DNA from: Armatimonadota bacterium
Lineage (GTDB): Bacteria > Sysuimicrobiota > Sysuimicrobiia > Sysuimicrobiales > Humicultoraceae
Reading direction: 5' to 3'
Length of the DNA stretch: 12,420 bases
Assembly (NCBI GenBank): GCA_016198805.1
Contig: JACQHU010000173.1
Coordinates: 1-12,420 of the forward strand
Shown here: in pieces, positions 1 through 6,633 of the stretch
Layout of the letters: each line of letters begins with the position of its first letter
How positions within the stretch are numbered: position 1 is the stretch's first letter
Translations under genes and position numbers: made by a program
Notes under the pieces: generated by a model
What the model saw: the letters and a program-made list of their open reading frames with translations, nothing else
Databases searched by the model: none
What the model was told of the DNA's origin: nothing

Positions 1-5
1 CGCCT

Positions 6-33
6 CTGTCAAGCGCGTCCAGGGAAAGATAAT
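6..33 (+). promoter_or_regulatory. possible sigma70-type promoter upstream of the glycosyltransferase
   Basis: CTGTCA at 6-11 (4 of 6 to TTGACA) and GATAAT at 28-33 (5 of 6 to TATAAT) are 16 bases apart in an otherwise GC-rich stretch. Transcription would begin near 40, just before the start codon at 66. Only the sequence match supports it, and nothing upstream of the window is visible. Confidence 0.25.
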
Positions 34-45
34 ATCAAGGCGAGG

Positions 46-62
46 CAGGGGTCCTGCCCCTG
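46..62 (+). other. short hairpin before the glycosyltransferase start
   Basis: A perfect inverted repeat, CAGGGG and CCCCTG, encloses a 5-base loop and ends three bases before the proposed GTG start at 66. It holds the only purine-rich ribosome-binding-like run (AGGGG), so it could mask initiation. It has no T-tract and does not look like an intrinsic terminator. A chance palindrome in GC-rich DNA is equally possible. Confidence 0.25.
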
Positions 63-65
63 GGC

Positions 66-1724
66 GTGCCTGTGCCGAGCATATCTGCTCCACACCCGGC
101 GGTCCCTGATCCCGGTCGACCCCACGGCGGTCCGGAAGGCTGGTCGCGGGCCTGGCTCGTCCTGGTGGTGGTCGGGTGTCTGCTCACGCTGTCGCTGGCA
201 CCGCTCCCGCACATCGACGGGGATGCCGCGCTCTACGGGAAGATCGCCAAGAACGTCGTGGAGTCCGGCGAGTGGCTGACCTTCTCCTTCCGGCCGGGGT
301 GGGTCGTCGACAAGCCCCCCCTCACGATCTGGCTCATCGCCGCCTCGCTGCGCGTGGCGCCCGGTAGCGACGCCGCGCTGCGGGTCTGGCAACTGCTGAT
401 GAGCGTGATCCTGGTCGCGGTGACGTACCGGCTCGCCCGGGTATCAGCCGGCAGGGAAGAGTCCCTGCTGGCCGCGCTGCTGCTGGTTACGGGGTTCCAG
501 GTCTTCTATCAAAACCTGACCCCCCAGCAGGACGTCGCCCTCACCCTGTTCCTGACGCTGGCCCTTTTCGAGTACGTGCAGTACCGGCGCGATGGCCGGA
601 CGGGCGCGGCGGTGTGGACCGGCGTCTGGGCGGCCTTGGCCGTCCTCACCAAGGGCCTCGTCGGACTGGCCGCGTTTGGCATCGTTGCCGGCGCCGACGT
701 GCTGCTCGCGTGGCGAAGCCGCGACCCGAACCGGCGATGGCGGTGGACGCAGGTAGCGCTGGGTGGCGTCGTGTTCCTGGCGGTCGCCGCCCCGTGGTTT
801 GTGCTCGGATATCTCCGGCAGGGGATGCCGTTTCTCGAGACCTTCTTCCTGAGCGGGAATCTGGGGATCGGGCGCTTCTTCAGCCCGAGGATATCCGTGC
901 TGCCGCCCCTGTGGCAGTCGCTCCTCGCCTACATCCCCGTGCTGCTGGTGGGGCTGATGCCCTGGACCGGGCTCCTGCCCGGGATCGTGCGAGAGGGCTG
1001 GCGGAGTCTGCGCGCAGGTCCGTCGTCGCTCCGCCTGTGCGCGCTGTGGGCTGTGCTGTTCTTCCTGATACTCTCGGCCTCCGCCACAGACAAAGTGTTC
1101 CGCTACCTGCACCCCGTCTACCCGCCTCTCGCGGTGCTGGGAGCGCGGGTCCTGGCAGGTGCCCTGGACGCGCCAGGCCGCCTGCGCCTGGCCGGGGCTC
1201 TCACCCTGCTTTTAGGGCTCCCCGTGCTCGGCGGCGGGATGTGGTGGCTGGCGTCGAGGTTCCCCCAGGAGGCCCAGCTCTATCTGCCGATCGTCCGGCC
1301 GTTTGTCGTGACCCTGGCGGCGTCGGTGGCGGTCTTCAGCGCTCTGGCGCTCTGGAGGCGGAACAGGATCGCGGTCGCAGCCCTCGCCGCGGGCGCCATC
1401 CTGGCGTACGGCCTCGCCGCGTGGGGCGTGATGCAGGACTGGGAACGTCTCTGGCCGTGGCGTACGCTGGCGGCGACCGTTCATCGCCTGTACCAGTCAG
1501 GGGACCGCGTGGTCGTGTTCAAGGAGCCGCTCAATTTCCCCGAGTACTTCATCGAGGCCCCGGTGGCGCTCGTCGAGGACGAGGCCGCGCTTGCCCGCAC
1601 CTGGCAGGAGGGGCGGACATTCGCCATCCTGCGGGCGGGCGACCTGGTCCGGCTCCCCGAGCATCCTCCGTACCGTGTCCTGGTGGATATGCCGGCGGGC
1701 TGGGTGCTGGCTTTCAACGAGTAA
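66..1724 (+). CDS. GT39/ArnT-like membrane glycosyltransferase
   Basis: A 552-residue polytopic membrane protein of the GT-C superfamily (PMT/ArnT type). These enzymes move a sugar from a polyprenyl-phosphate donor to lipid, protein or polysaccharide on the outer face of the inner membrane. The first membrane helix is near residues 30-46. It is followed by the acidic loop motif HIDGDAALYGKIA (residues 49-61), whose Asp pair corresponds to the catalytic or metal-binding acidic residues of the family. KPPLTIWLI (83-91) is the usual second signature. About ten further hydrophobic helices follow, and SASATDKVFRYLHPVYPP before a late helix matches the family's 'R-Y-x-x-P-x-Y-P' block. The length is normal. 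The GTG start at 66 is the longest option, but no good ribosome binding site precedes it. A GTG at 72 or a start nearer the first helix is possible. The acceptor cannot be told. It ends in tandem stops (TAA TAG). Confidence 0.85.
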   Translation: MPVPSISAPHPAVPDPGRPHGGPEGWSRAWLVLVVVGCLLTLSLAPLPHIDGDAALYGKIAKNVVESGEWLTFSFRPGWVVDKPPLTIWLIAASLRVAPGSDAALRVWQLLMSVILVAVTYRLARVSAGREESLLAALLLVTGFQVFYQNLTPQQDVALTLFLTLALFEYVQYRRDGRTGAAVWTGVWAALAVLTKGLVGLAAFGIVAGADVLLAWRSRDPNRRWRWTQVALGGVVFLAVAAPWFVLGYLRQGMPFLETFFLSGNLGIGRFFSPRISVLPPLWQSLLAYIPVLLVGLMPWTGLLPGIVREGWRSLRAGPSSLRLCALWAVLFFLILSASATDKVFRYLHPVYPPLAVLGARVLAGALDAPGRLRLAGALTLLLGLPVLGGGMWWLASRFPQEAQLYLPIVRPFVVTLAASVAVFSALALWRRNRIAVAALAAGAILAYGLAAWGVMQDWERLWPWRTLAATVHRLYQSGDRVVVFKEPLNFPEYFIEAPVALVEDEAALARTWQEGRTFAILRAGDLVRLPEHPPYRVLVDMPAGWVLAFNE

Positions 1725-1764
1725 TAGGCCATCCGGTCCATCCCCCACGGAGGAATCAATCAAC

Positions 1765-1827
1765 ATGAAGTCGAATCAATATTTATGTAGTGAAATTTGC
1801 TCAGGCGCAGGGGGAGATCCGCCATGA
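1765..1827 (+). CDS. possible 20-residue leader peptide coupled to citrate synthase
   Basis: ATG at 1765 follows GGAGG (1749-1753) by 11 bases and opens a 20-codon frame, MKSNQYLCSEICSGAGGDPP. Its TGA (1825-1827) overlaps the citrate synthase ATG (1824-1826) as ATGA, the classic layout for translational coupling. The codons are unlike the neighbours: only about 6 of 19 downstream of the start end in G or C, with TTA, TAT, AGT and ATT present. That could mean a regulatory leader rich in rare codons. It could also mean this AT-rich stretch is really promoter DNA and the frame is accidental. No clean -35/-10 pair was found in it. Confidence 0.35.
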   Translation: MKSNQYLCSEICSGAGGDPP

Positions 1828-2987
1828 GTGTGGGGTTCAAGGCAGGTCTGGAGGACGTGGTGGCGGCGACCAGCGCCATCTGCACCGTGGACGGAAAGGC
1901 CGGGCAACTGCGCTACCGCGGCTATGACATCGGCGATCTGGTGGAAAGCGCGTCCTTTGAAGAGGTCATCTATCTGCTCTGGTTCGCCGATCTGCCGCGC
2001 GCCGACGCCCTCGCGCAGTTCACGCGCGACCTGAGCGCCGCGCGGGAGGTTCCGCCGCCGGTGCTGGCGGCCATGGGGACCTACCCGCGGCACGTCCACC
2101 CGCTCGAGGCGCTGCGCACGGCGGTGTCGCTCCATGCCATGTACGATCCCGACGCCCACGACAACTCACCGGAGGCCAACCTGCGGAAGAGCGTGCGCCT
2201 GACCGCGCAGACGGCGACGCTGGTCGCGGCCTGGCGGCGCATCCGCGAGGGGAAGCCGGTGGTGGCCCCGGATCCCGCCAGGTCGCACGCCGCCAACTTC
2301 CTCTGGATGCTGTCCGGGGCGGAGCCCGATGCCGAGAGCATCGAGGCCATGGACGACGTCCTGGTGCTGCACGCCGAACACGAATTGAACGCTTCGACGT
2401 TTGCCGCCCGCGTGGCGGTCGCGACCGTCTCGGATCTGCACTCCGCGGTGGTGGCGGCGCTGGGCACGCTGAAAGGCCCGCGCCACGGCGGGGCCAACGA
2501 GGACGTGCTGGCGATGCTGCAGGAGATCGGGACGCCCGACCGTGCCGAGCCCTATGTCCGCTCGCGCCTGGAGGCTCTGAGCAGGATGTCCAGGGCTGAT
2601 CGGGCCGATCCGAAGCATCGCATTCCGGGGTTCGGCCACCGCGTCTACAAGGTAGACGATCCGCGGGCGGCGCGGCTGCGGGCGATCGGCCGCCGCCTGG
2701 CCGAGCGCGCAGGCGTCCTCGACCTGGCCGAGACCGCCGAGGCCACCTACCGCGTGATGCACGCGGAGACCAGCCTGCCGGTCAACGTTGACTTCTTCTC
2801 GGCGGTGATCTACCACGCGCTGGGGATTCCCATCGACCTCTGCACGTCGGTGTTCGCGGTGAGCCGGATCCCGGGGTGGTGCGCCCATATCATGGAGCAG
2901 TATGCGGACAACCGACTCATCCGGCCGCGGGCCGAATACACCGGCCCCGAGCCGCGGTCGTTTGTCAGGCTGGCGGCCCGCAGATAA
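1824..2987 (+). CDS. gltA: citrate synthase, type II (CitZ/GltA-like)
   Basis: A 387-residue enzyme that condenses oxaloacetate and acetyl-CoA to citrate at the entry of the TCA cycle. Methylcitrate synthase is a close relative and cannot be excluded. The catalytic triad is visible: His221 in KGPRHGGANE, His272 in GFGHRVYK and Asp323 in NVDFFSAV. The oxaloacetate-binding HAEHELNAST (183-192) and the late Arg in SRIPGW (347-352) are also present. The overall pattern is closest to the homodimeric Gram-positive/Thermus type (about 375 residues). About 12 extra residues lie before GFGHRVYK (near 252-266). The start at 1824 is chosen because GGGGGAG lies 7 bases upstream. An in-frame TTG at 1797 would add nine arginine-rich residues and has no ribosome site. 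The next gene starts 30 bases after its stop and is probably co-transcribed. Confidence 0.93.
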   Translation: MSVGFKAGLEDVVAATSAICTVDGKAGQLRYRGYDIGDLVESASFEEVIYLLWFADLPRADALAQFTRDLSAAREVPPPVLAAMGTYPRHVHPLEALRTAVSLHAMYDPDAHDNSPEANLRKSVRLTAQTATLVAAWRRIREGKPVVAPDPARSHAANFLWMLSGAEPDAESIEAMDDVLVLHAEHELNASTFAARVAVATVSDLHSAVVAALGTLKGPRHGGANEDVLAMLQEIGTPDRAEPYVRSRLEALSRMSRADRADPKHRIPGFGHRVYKVDDPRAARLRAIGRRLAERAGVLDLAETAEATYRVMHAETSLPVNVDFFSAVIYHALGIPIDLCTSVFAVSRIPGWCAHIMEQYADNRLIRPRAEYTGPEPRSFVRLAARR

Positions 2988-3017
2988 CCGGCGCGGGATC
3001 CTTCAGGGGCGAGGGTG

Positions 3018-3278
3018 ATGGTCATCTGGATCGACGAGCAGGCGTACCTGACGGCAGTGGAAACCTGCGAAATCCTCGGGATCAAGCCGCAGACACTGTA
3101 CGCCTATGTCAGCCGCGGGCTGCTGCGCAGCTACCGGCAGGGCATCCGGCGGCAGCGGCTCTACCTCCGCCGCGAAGTGGAGGTGCTGATTCGTCTGCGA
3201 CCCGCCGGCCGGGCGCGGGGCGAGGGGCCGCTTCGCCCGCGGCTCCCGCGCGCTGAAGAGTGGATGGGGGACCGCTGA
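3018..3278 (+). CDS. small HTH (MerR/excisionase-type) protein, possibly clipped HTH-citrate synthase
   Basis: An 86-residue protein with one recognisable domain. Residues about 10-60 form a winged helix-turn-helix of the MerR/excisionase (HTH_17) type: a helix with ETCEILGIKPQTLYAYVSRG, then basic wing residues and RQRLYLRREVEVLI. From knowledge of the family, this 'TLYAYVSRGL...RRR.Y' block is typical of the N-terminus of two-domain HTH-citrate synthases, whose gene often sits beside a second citrate synthase, as here. The remaining residues, rich in Arg, Gly and Pro, show no citrate synthase homology and run into a stop. It may be a stand-alone regulator of the upstream gene or the remnant of a fused enzyme. 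ATG 3018 is preferred (AGGGG 8 bases upstream); GTG 3015 is the alternative. It converges with the aldolase remnant across 19 bases. Confidence 0.75.
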   Translation: MVIWIDEQAYLTAVETCEILGIKPQTLYAYVSRGLLRSYRQGIRRQRLYLRREVEVLIRLRPAGRARGEGPLRPRLPRAEEWMGDR

Positions 3279-3297
3279 CGCCTCAGGCGCGTGACAG

Positions 3298-3695
3298 CTA
3301 CCGGATACTCGCCGCGACCGCGTGCGCCCTGGCCGCGATGAACGTGGGGTCGTCGCCGCGGCCCACAAGCTGCGAGCCCATCGCCACGCCCGCCGCGCCG
3401 GCGCGCAGGTAGATGACGACGTCGTCCGTGCCGATGTTCCCGACGGCGAAGAACCGGGCTTGTGGGTACGGGGCCTGCACCGCGCGGAGGTACGCCGGAC
3501 CCATCAGCCCCGCTGGAAAGAGCTTGAGGATGACGTGGCTCCGCCGGAGGGCCTGGCCGATCTCAGTGGCGGTGAGAACGCCGGGGATGTAGAGCAGGTC
3601 GTACGCCCGCGCGTAGTGGGACACGTCCTCGAACGGTGATCATCCTCATGACCTCAGGAACGCGATGGGCCGGCCTGCAAGCGGCGTGTGCTCAT
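3298..3695 (-). pseudogene. eda: KDPG aldolase remnant (eda), internal deletion
   Basis: The longest open part (GTG 3624 to TAG 3298, 108 codons) is the C-terminal half of a 2-keto-3-deoxy-6-phosphogluconate aldolase: LLYIPGVLTATEI, the Schiff-base Lys in VILKLFPAG, then GNIGTDDVVIYLRAGAAGVAMGS. Upstream in the same frame the codons SPFED just before the GTG still look like the family's 'SPxFD' strand, then TGA stops the frame. Between there and the kinase stop lies about 55 bases. One frame of this reads LAGRPIAFLRS, which resembles an aldolase N-terminus ('GRIIAVLR') but is out of frame with the ATG that overlaps the kinase TGA (TGATG, 3697-3693). About 80-90 residues are therefore absent, including the catalytic Glu (VEVTL motif). 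Intact members are about 205-215 residues. It is presumably inactive as it stands. It sits directly behind KDG kinase, its normal partner. Confidence 0.75.
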
Positions 3696-4648
3696 CACCG
3701 GGCGGGGCGCCGGCGGCCGCCGTCCAGCACCGCCAGCACATCCTCTTTTGTACTCCAGGAGACGTCGCCCCAGTACGTCTGCGCCAGCGCCGCCAGGGCC
3801 GCGCCGTAGCGCATCCCGGCGAGGAGATCGCCTTCGAGGGCGCCCCACAGTAGGCCTGCGGCGAAGGCGTCGCCGCGTCCGATGCGGTCGATTTCGCCCG
3901 CGGCGACGGCAGGCTCGTGGTGCACATCGCTGCCGCGCGCGAGATAGGCGCCCGCCGCGCCGGCCGTCACCACGGCAGCATCCGTCCTCCAGCGGCGGAC
4001 GATGGCTGCGGCCAGATCCGGCGCCTCCCCATTCAGCGCGAAGACCTCCCGGGCATCGTCCTGCGTGATGATCAGCAGGTTCACCCCTTCAATCAACGGT
4101 TCCAGCGTGGCCCGAGCGCGGTCGGCGGTCCAGAGTTTGCGGCGATGGTTGACGTCGAACGCGACGCGCCGGCCCGCGTCCCGAGCCTCCGCGATCATCC
4201 GGGCGACGGTCCGGGCGCAAGGGTCGGACAGCGCCGGCGTGATGCCCGTGAGATGGACCCACTGCGCCCCTCGGACGTAGGCCCAGTCGATGTCGTCGGG
4301 CGTGGTGGTGCTGCACGCGGAGCCGGCGCGGTCGTACGAGATGGTCATCCCCCTGGGCGGCGGGGCGTGCTCGACGAAGTAGAGGCCGGTGCGTCCCTGG
4401 GAGGCCCAGACGACGGCCGAGACGTCCACGCCGTGCCGGCGGAGTTCTCCTGCCACCCGGCGGCCCAGCGGGTCAGGCACGAGTTTGGAGACCCATCCCG
4501 CGCGAAACCCCAGGCGCGCCAGCGTCACCGCCACGTTCGCCTCGGCGCCGCCCACGTGCACGCTGAAGTGCGGAGCCGACTCCAGCGCCTCGCCGGGCGG
4601 GGCAGTCAGCCGGATCATGGCTTCCCCGAACGTCACGACGTCGAGCAC
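3695..4648 (-). CDS. kdgK: 2-keto-3-deoxygluconate (KDG) kinase, PfkB family
   Basis: A 317-residue cytosolic PfkB/ribokinase-fold sugar kinase, full length for the family. It probably phosphorylates 2-keto-3-deoxygluconate to KDPG with ATP, in uronate degradation or a semi-phosphorylative Entner-Doudoroff route. Visible signatures are the sugar-binding GGAEANVA (33-40), YDRAGSA (105-111) and DVNHR...LW (165-173), the last two characteristic of KDG kinases. The ATP/anion-hole block EIDRIGRGDAFAAGLL (252-267) carries the catalytic base Asp260. The usual GAGD is GRGD here, which I believe occurs in other sugar kinases of this group. Start GTG 4648 has AGGGGG a few bases upstream. It begins 8 bases after the hydrolase stop, and its own TGA overlaps an ATG of the aldolase remnant, so all three were one operon. 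Another 2-keto sugar kinase is possible. Confidence 0.85.
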   Translation of the reverse strand: MLDVVTFGEAMIRLTAPPGEALESAPHFSVHVGGAEANVAVTLARLGFRAGWVSKLVPDPLGRRVAGELRRHGVDVSAVVWASQGRTGLYFVEHAPPPRGMTISYDRAGSACSTTTPDDIDWAYVRGAQWVHLTGITPALSDPCARTVARMIAEARDAGRRVAFDVNHRRKLWTADRARATLEPLIEGVNLLIITQDDAREVFALNGEAPDLAAAIVRRWRTDAAVVTAGAAGAYLARGSDVHHEPAVAAGEIDRIGRGDAFAAGLLWGALEGDLLAGMRYGAALAALAQTYWGDVSWSTKEDVLAVLDGGRRRPAR

Positions 4649-4656
4649 CGGTCCCC

Positions 4657-5454
4657 CTACGCGCCCTTGAGATATTTCTCGAACCAGGCCAGCGTCTTCG
4701 CCCAGGCGTCTCTGGCGGCCTCCGGCTTGTAGCGCGCCCCGGTGTCGTTGAAGAAGGCGTGGTCGGCGTCGGGATAGATCACGATCTCGTGCACGATGCG
4801 CGCGTTCTGCAGGGCGCCGCGGATCGCCGGGATGCCGGCGTTAATGCGGGTATCGAGCGCGCCGTAGATGGCCAGCACCGCGGCTTTGATCCTGGGGATA
4901 TCGGCGAGCGGCGGGTTGGGGCCGTAAAAGGGCACGGCCGCCCGCAGGTCGGGGTTGGCCGTGGCCAGCCGCCAGGTCATGCCGCCGCCGAAGCAGAACC
5001 CCATCGCCCCGACCCGATCGCGCCTGACGGCGGGCAGGCCCTGGAGGTGGCGCACCGCGGCGTTCATCGTCGCGACGTCCTTGAAGTGTTCGAGCAAACC
5101 GCGGTTCTCGTGGATGACGAGCACGCCGGGGAACGGCCCCGTCCCCTTGGGCTGAGCAACGTAGGCGATGACCTGGGTCGAGCCCATGGGAAATGTGATC
5201 ATCCGTGCTTCCCGCGCCGGATCGTCGGGCGGGACGGTCGCGCCTGTCGCCCCGGCAGCGGTCAGGGCCACCCCCGACGCGGCTTCGACGATTTCGGACT
5301 GCAATGCCCGGATGCCCAGACTCTCCAGGAGTGGGCCGGCGAGACTCACGCCCGCCATCAGAGTCACCCGCCGCAGGAACTCGCGGCGGGCGAGCCGCCC
5401 TGCCTGGTAGTCCTCCTCCCACTCCTCCAGGATGTACCGCTGCATATCGCTCAA
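4657..5454 (-). CDS. dienelactone hydrolase family protein with Tat-like signal, probable internal deletion
   Basis: An alpha/beta hydrolase of the dienelactone hydrolase (DLH) family, 265 residues from the TTG at 5454. The catalytic residues are present: Cys154 in GFCFGGG, Asp201 in GALDTRI and His232 in DADHAFF. Residues 22-45 hold a twin-arginine-like signal (ARREFLRRVTLMAGVSLAG), so Tat export or anchoring is likely. VLVIHENRGLLEHFKDVA (111-128) is followed at once by MNAAVRHLQGLPAVRRDRVG. In relatives I expect roughly 40-50 residues between these blocks, including the strand and helix after 'DVARRLA'. The frame stays open, but the core fold is probably damaged. TTG 5454 is chosen because GGAGG lies 6 bases upstream (5461-5465). 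ATG 5445 is a close alternative. The open frame to ATG 5589 adds a basic, low-complexity stretch with no ribosome site. The substrate is unknown. Confidence 0.7.
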   Translation of the reverse strand: MSDMQRYILEEWEEDYQAGRLARREFLRRVTLMAGVSLAGPLLESLGIRALQSEIVEAASGVALTAAGATGATVPPDDPAREARMITFPMGSTQVIAYVAQPKGTGPFPGVLVIHENRGLLEHFKDVATMNAAVRHLQGLPAVRRDRVGAMGFCFGGGMTWRLATANPDLRAAVPFYGPNPPLADIPRIKAAVLAIYGALDTRINAGIPAIRGALQNARIVHEIVIYPDADHAFFNDTGARYKPEAARDAWAKTLAWFEKYLKGA

Positions 5455-5692
5455 AGCCCACCTCCGAGTGCCCACTCTGCGTTGACGGCTGGTATTCGCT
5501 TGGACCCCTCGGGCGGCTGTTCCTCCACGCGCTCGGCCCGGACCGGAGAACCCACCGGCCTTTGCACGTTCTTTACGGACCGTTGCCATACTTTCGCGGC
5601 AGACGGTCGCGCGGCACGCCGGGGGTCATGGGGCGATCCGGTACCGCAGGAGGCGGCCGCGGGACCTCGAAGCAACGCCTGAGGGGGGATCC
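5455..5692. other. divergent intergenic region
   Basis: It lies between the leftward hydrolase operon and the rightward thioredoxin-like remnant, so promoters for both directions should be here. I found no convincing -35/-10 pair. TTGCAC (5562) and CATACT (5587) have a poor 19-base spacing. I saw no repeat, RNA gene or strong hairpin. Confidence 0.4.
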
Positions 5693-5916
5693 ATGACCAT
5701 CCTGCGCGCAGCAGCGCTCGCGATGCTGGTGGCTGCGGCACAGGCTCACGTTTCCCAACGGTTACGACGGCGACGGACAGATCGCCAAGACCTACGGCTT
5801 CACCTATCAGCCCTGGTGGGCCGCGATCGCAAGGAACGGGACTCTGGTCCAGTCTGGTTTCGGTCCCGTCGGGGAAGGAACTCGTGTCCGCGATCAAGAT
5901 GGTGGTAGGGCGTTAG
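5693..5916 (+). pseudogene. TlpA/thioredoxin-like protein remnant, internal deletion plus frameshift
   Basis: Three frames must be joined. From ATG 5693 (GAGGGGGG just upstream) the first 18 or so codons make a good Sec signal peptide, MTILRAAALAMLVAAAQA. One frame later, from about 5742 to 5871, the DNA reads LTFPNGYDGDGQIAKTYGF, then YQPWWAAIARNGTLVQSGFGPVG. This is the C-terminal part of a TlpA/redoxin-type thioredoxin fold: the 'D.dG..A..YG' helix, the cis-Pro region and the 'dG.lv..G' hairpin. At the G4 run 5871-5874 one extra base shifts to GKELVSAIKMVVGR and the TAG at 5914. The middle, with the WCxxC active site, is missing. Intact relatives are secreted or membrane-tethered thiol-disulfide oxidoreductases of about 170-200 residues. 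It lies 30 bases ahead of the response regulator. Confidence 0.65.
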
Positions 5917-5946
5917 GGGTACGCGGTCCTCGCACCGGGGGGAGCG

Positions 5947-6624
5947 ATGACGCAGACCGTCCTGGTCGTCGAAGACGACGGCAAAATCGAGAAGCTGCTC
6001 CGCCTGTACCTCGAGCGGGAAGGCTATAGCGTGGTCGCCGCCCGCGATGGCGAGGCCGCGCTGGACGCGGCGGCGCGCGCCCGTCCCAACCTGGTGATCC
6101 TCGACCTGATGCTGCCGCACCTGGACGGGCTGGAGGTGTGTCGGCGGCTGCGCGCCTCCTCCGACGTGCCCATCCTCATGCTGACCGCCCGGGTCGACGA
6201 GGTGGACAAGTTGCTGGGGCTGTCGCTGGGGGCCGACGACTACGTGACCAAACCCTTCAGCCCGCGCGAGGTCGTGGCCCGTGTGAAAGCCATCCTGCGC
6301 CGCGCCACGAGGGAAGAGCGGAAGAAAATCTTCCGCCACGGCGATCTGGAGATGGATGTAGACGGCCACCGGGTCACCGTCGACGGCAACGAAGTCCGGT
6401 TGACCCCCATCGAGTTCAAACTGCTGCAGGCCTTCATGGAATCTCCGGAGCGGGCATTCTCCCGCGAGCAACTGCTGAACCGCATCTATCCGTTCGACGA
6501 CGTGGACGTGGTCGACCGGACCATCGACGTCCACGTTGGCAAGCTGCGCGAGAAACTCGGTGACGATCCCGCGAGTCCGCGGTACATTGTCACCGTGCGC
6601 GGCGTCGGCTACAAGCTGATCTGA
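5947..6624 (+). CDS. OmpR/PhoB-family response regulator
   Basis: A 225-residue two-domain transcription factor. The receiver domain (about 4-118) has the acidic pair Asp10/Asp11, the phospho-acceptor Asp53 in VILDLMLPHLDG, Thr80 in MLTAR and Lys102 in VTKPF. The winged-helix DNA-binding domain (about 127-225) has the typical LTPIEFKLLQAF, SREQLLNRI and VVDRTIDVHVGKLREKLG, ending RGVGYKLI. GGGGGAG lies a few bases before ATG 5947. The histidine kinase gene begins 9 bases after its stop, so the two form one operon and presumably one phosphorelay. Targets cannot be read from the window. No DNA-binding repeats were recognised upstream. Confidence 0.95.
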   Translation: MTQTVLVVEDDGKIEKLLRLYLEREGYSVVAARDGEAALDAAARARPNLVILDLMLPHLDGLEVCRRLRASSDVPILMLTARVDEVDKLLGLSLGADDYVTKPFSPREVVARVKAILRRATREERKKIFRHGDLEMDVDGHRVTVDGNEVRLTPIEFKLLQAFMESPERAFSREQLLNRIYPFDDVDVVDRTIDVHVGKLREKLGDDPASPRYIVTVRGVGYKLI

Positions 6625-6633
6625 GACCGACCC

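Noticed and set aside
614..1768. Long overlapping + frame (384 codons) inside the glycosyltransferase.
   Set aside because: It is an Arg/Gly/Pro-rich shadow frame expected in GC-rich DNA. The overlapping GT39 frame has clear family motifs.
3281..3291. Small palindrome (CGCC TCA GGCG) between the convergent HTH gene and aldolase remnant as a terminator.
   Set aside because: The stem is only about 4-5 base pairs with no T-tract, which is common by chance at this GC content.
5446..5589. N-terminal extension of the hydrolase to ATG 5589.
   Set aside because: The added 45-48 residues are basic low-complexity sequence with no ribosome site before 5589. TTG 5454 has GGAGG at ideal spacing and puts the Tat-like signal near the N-terminus.
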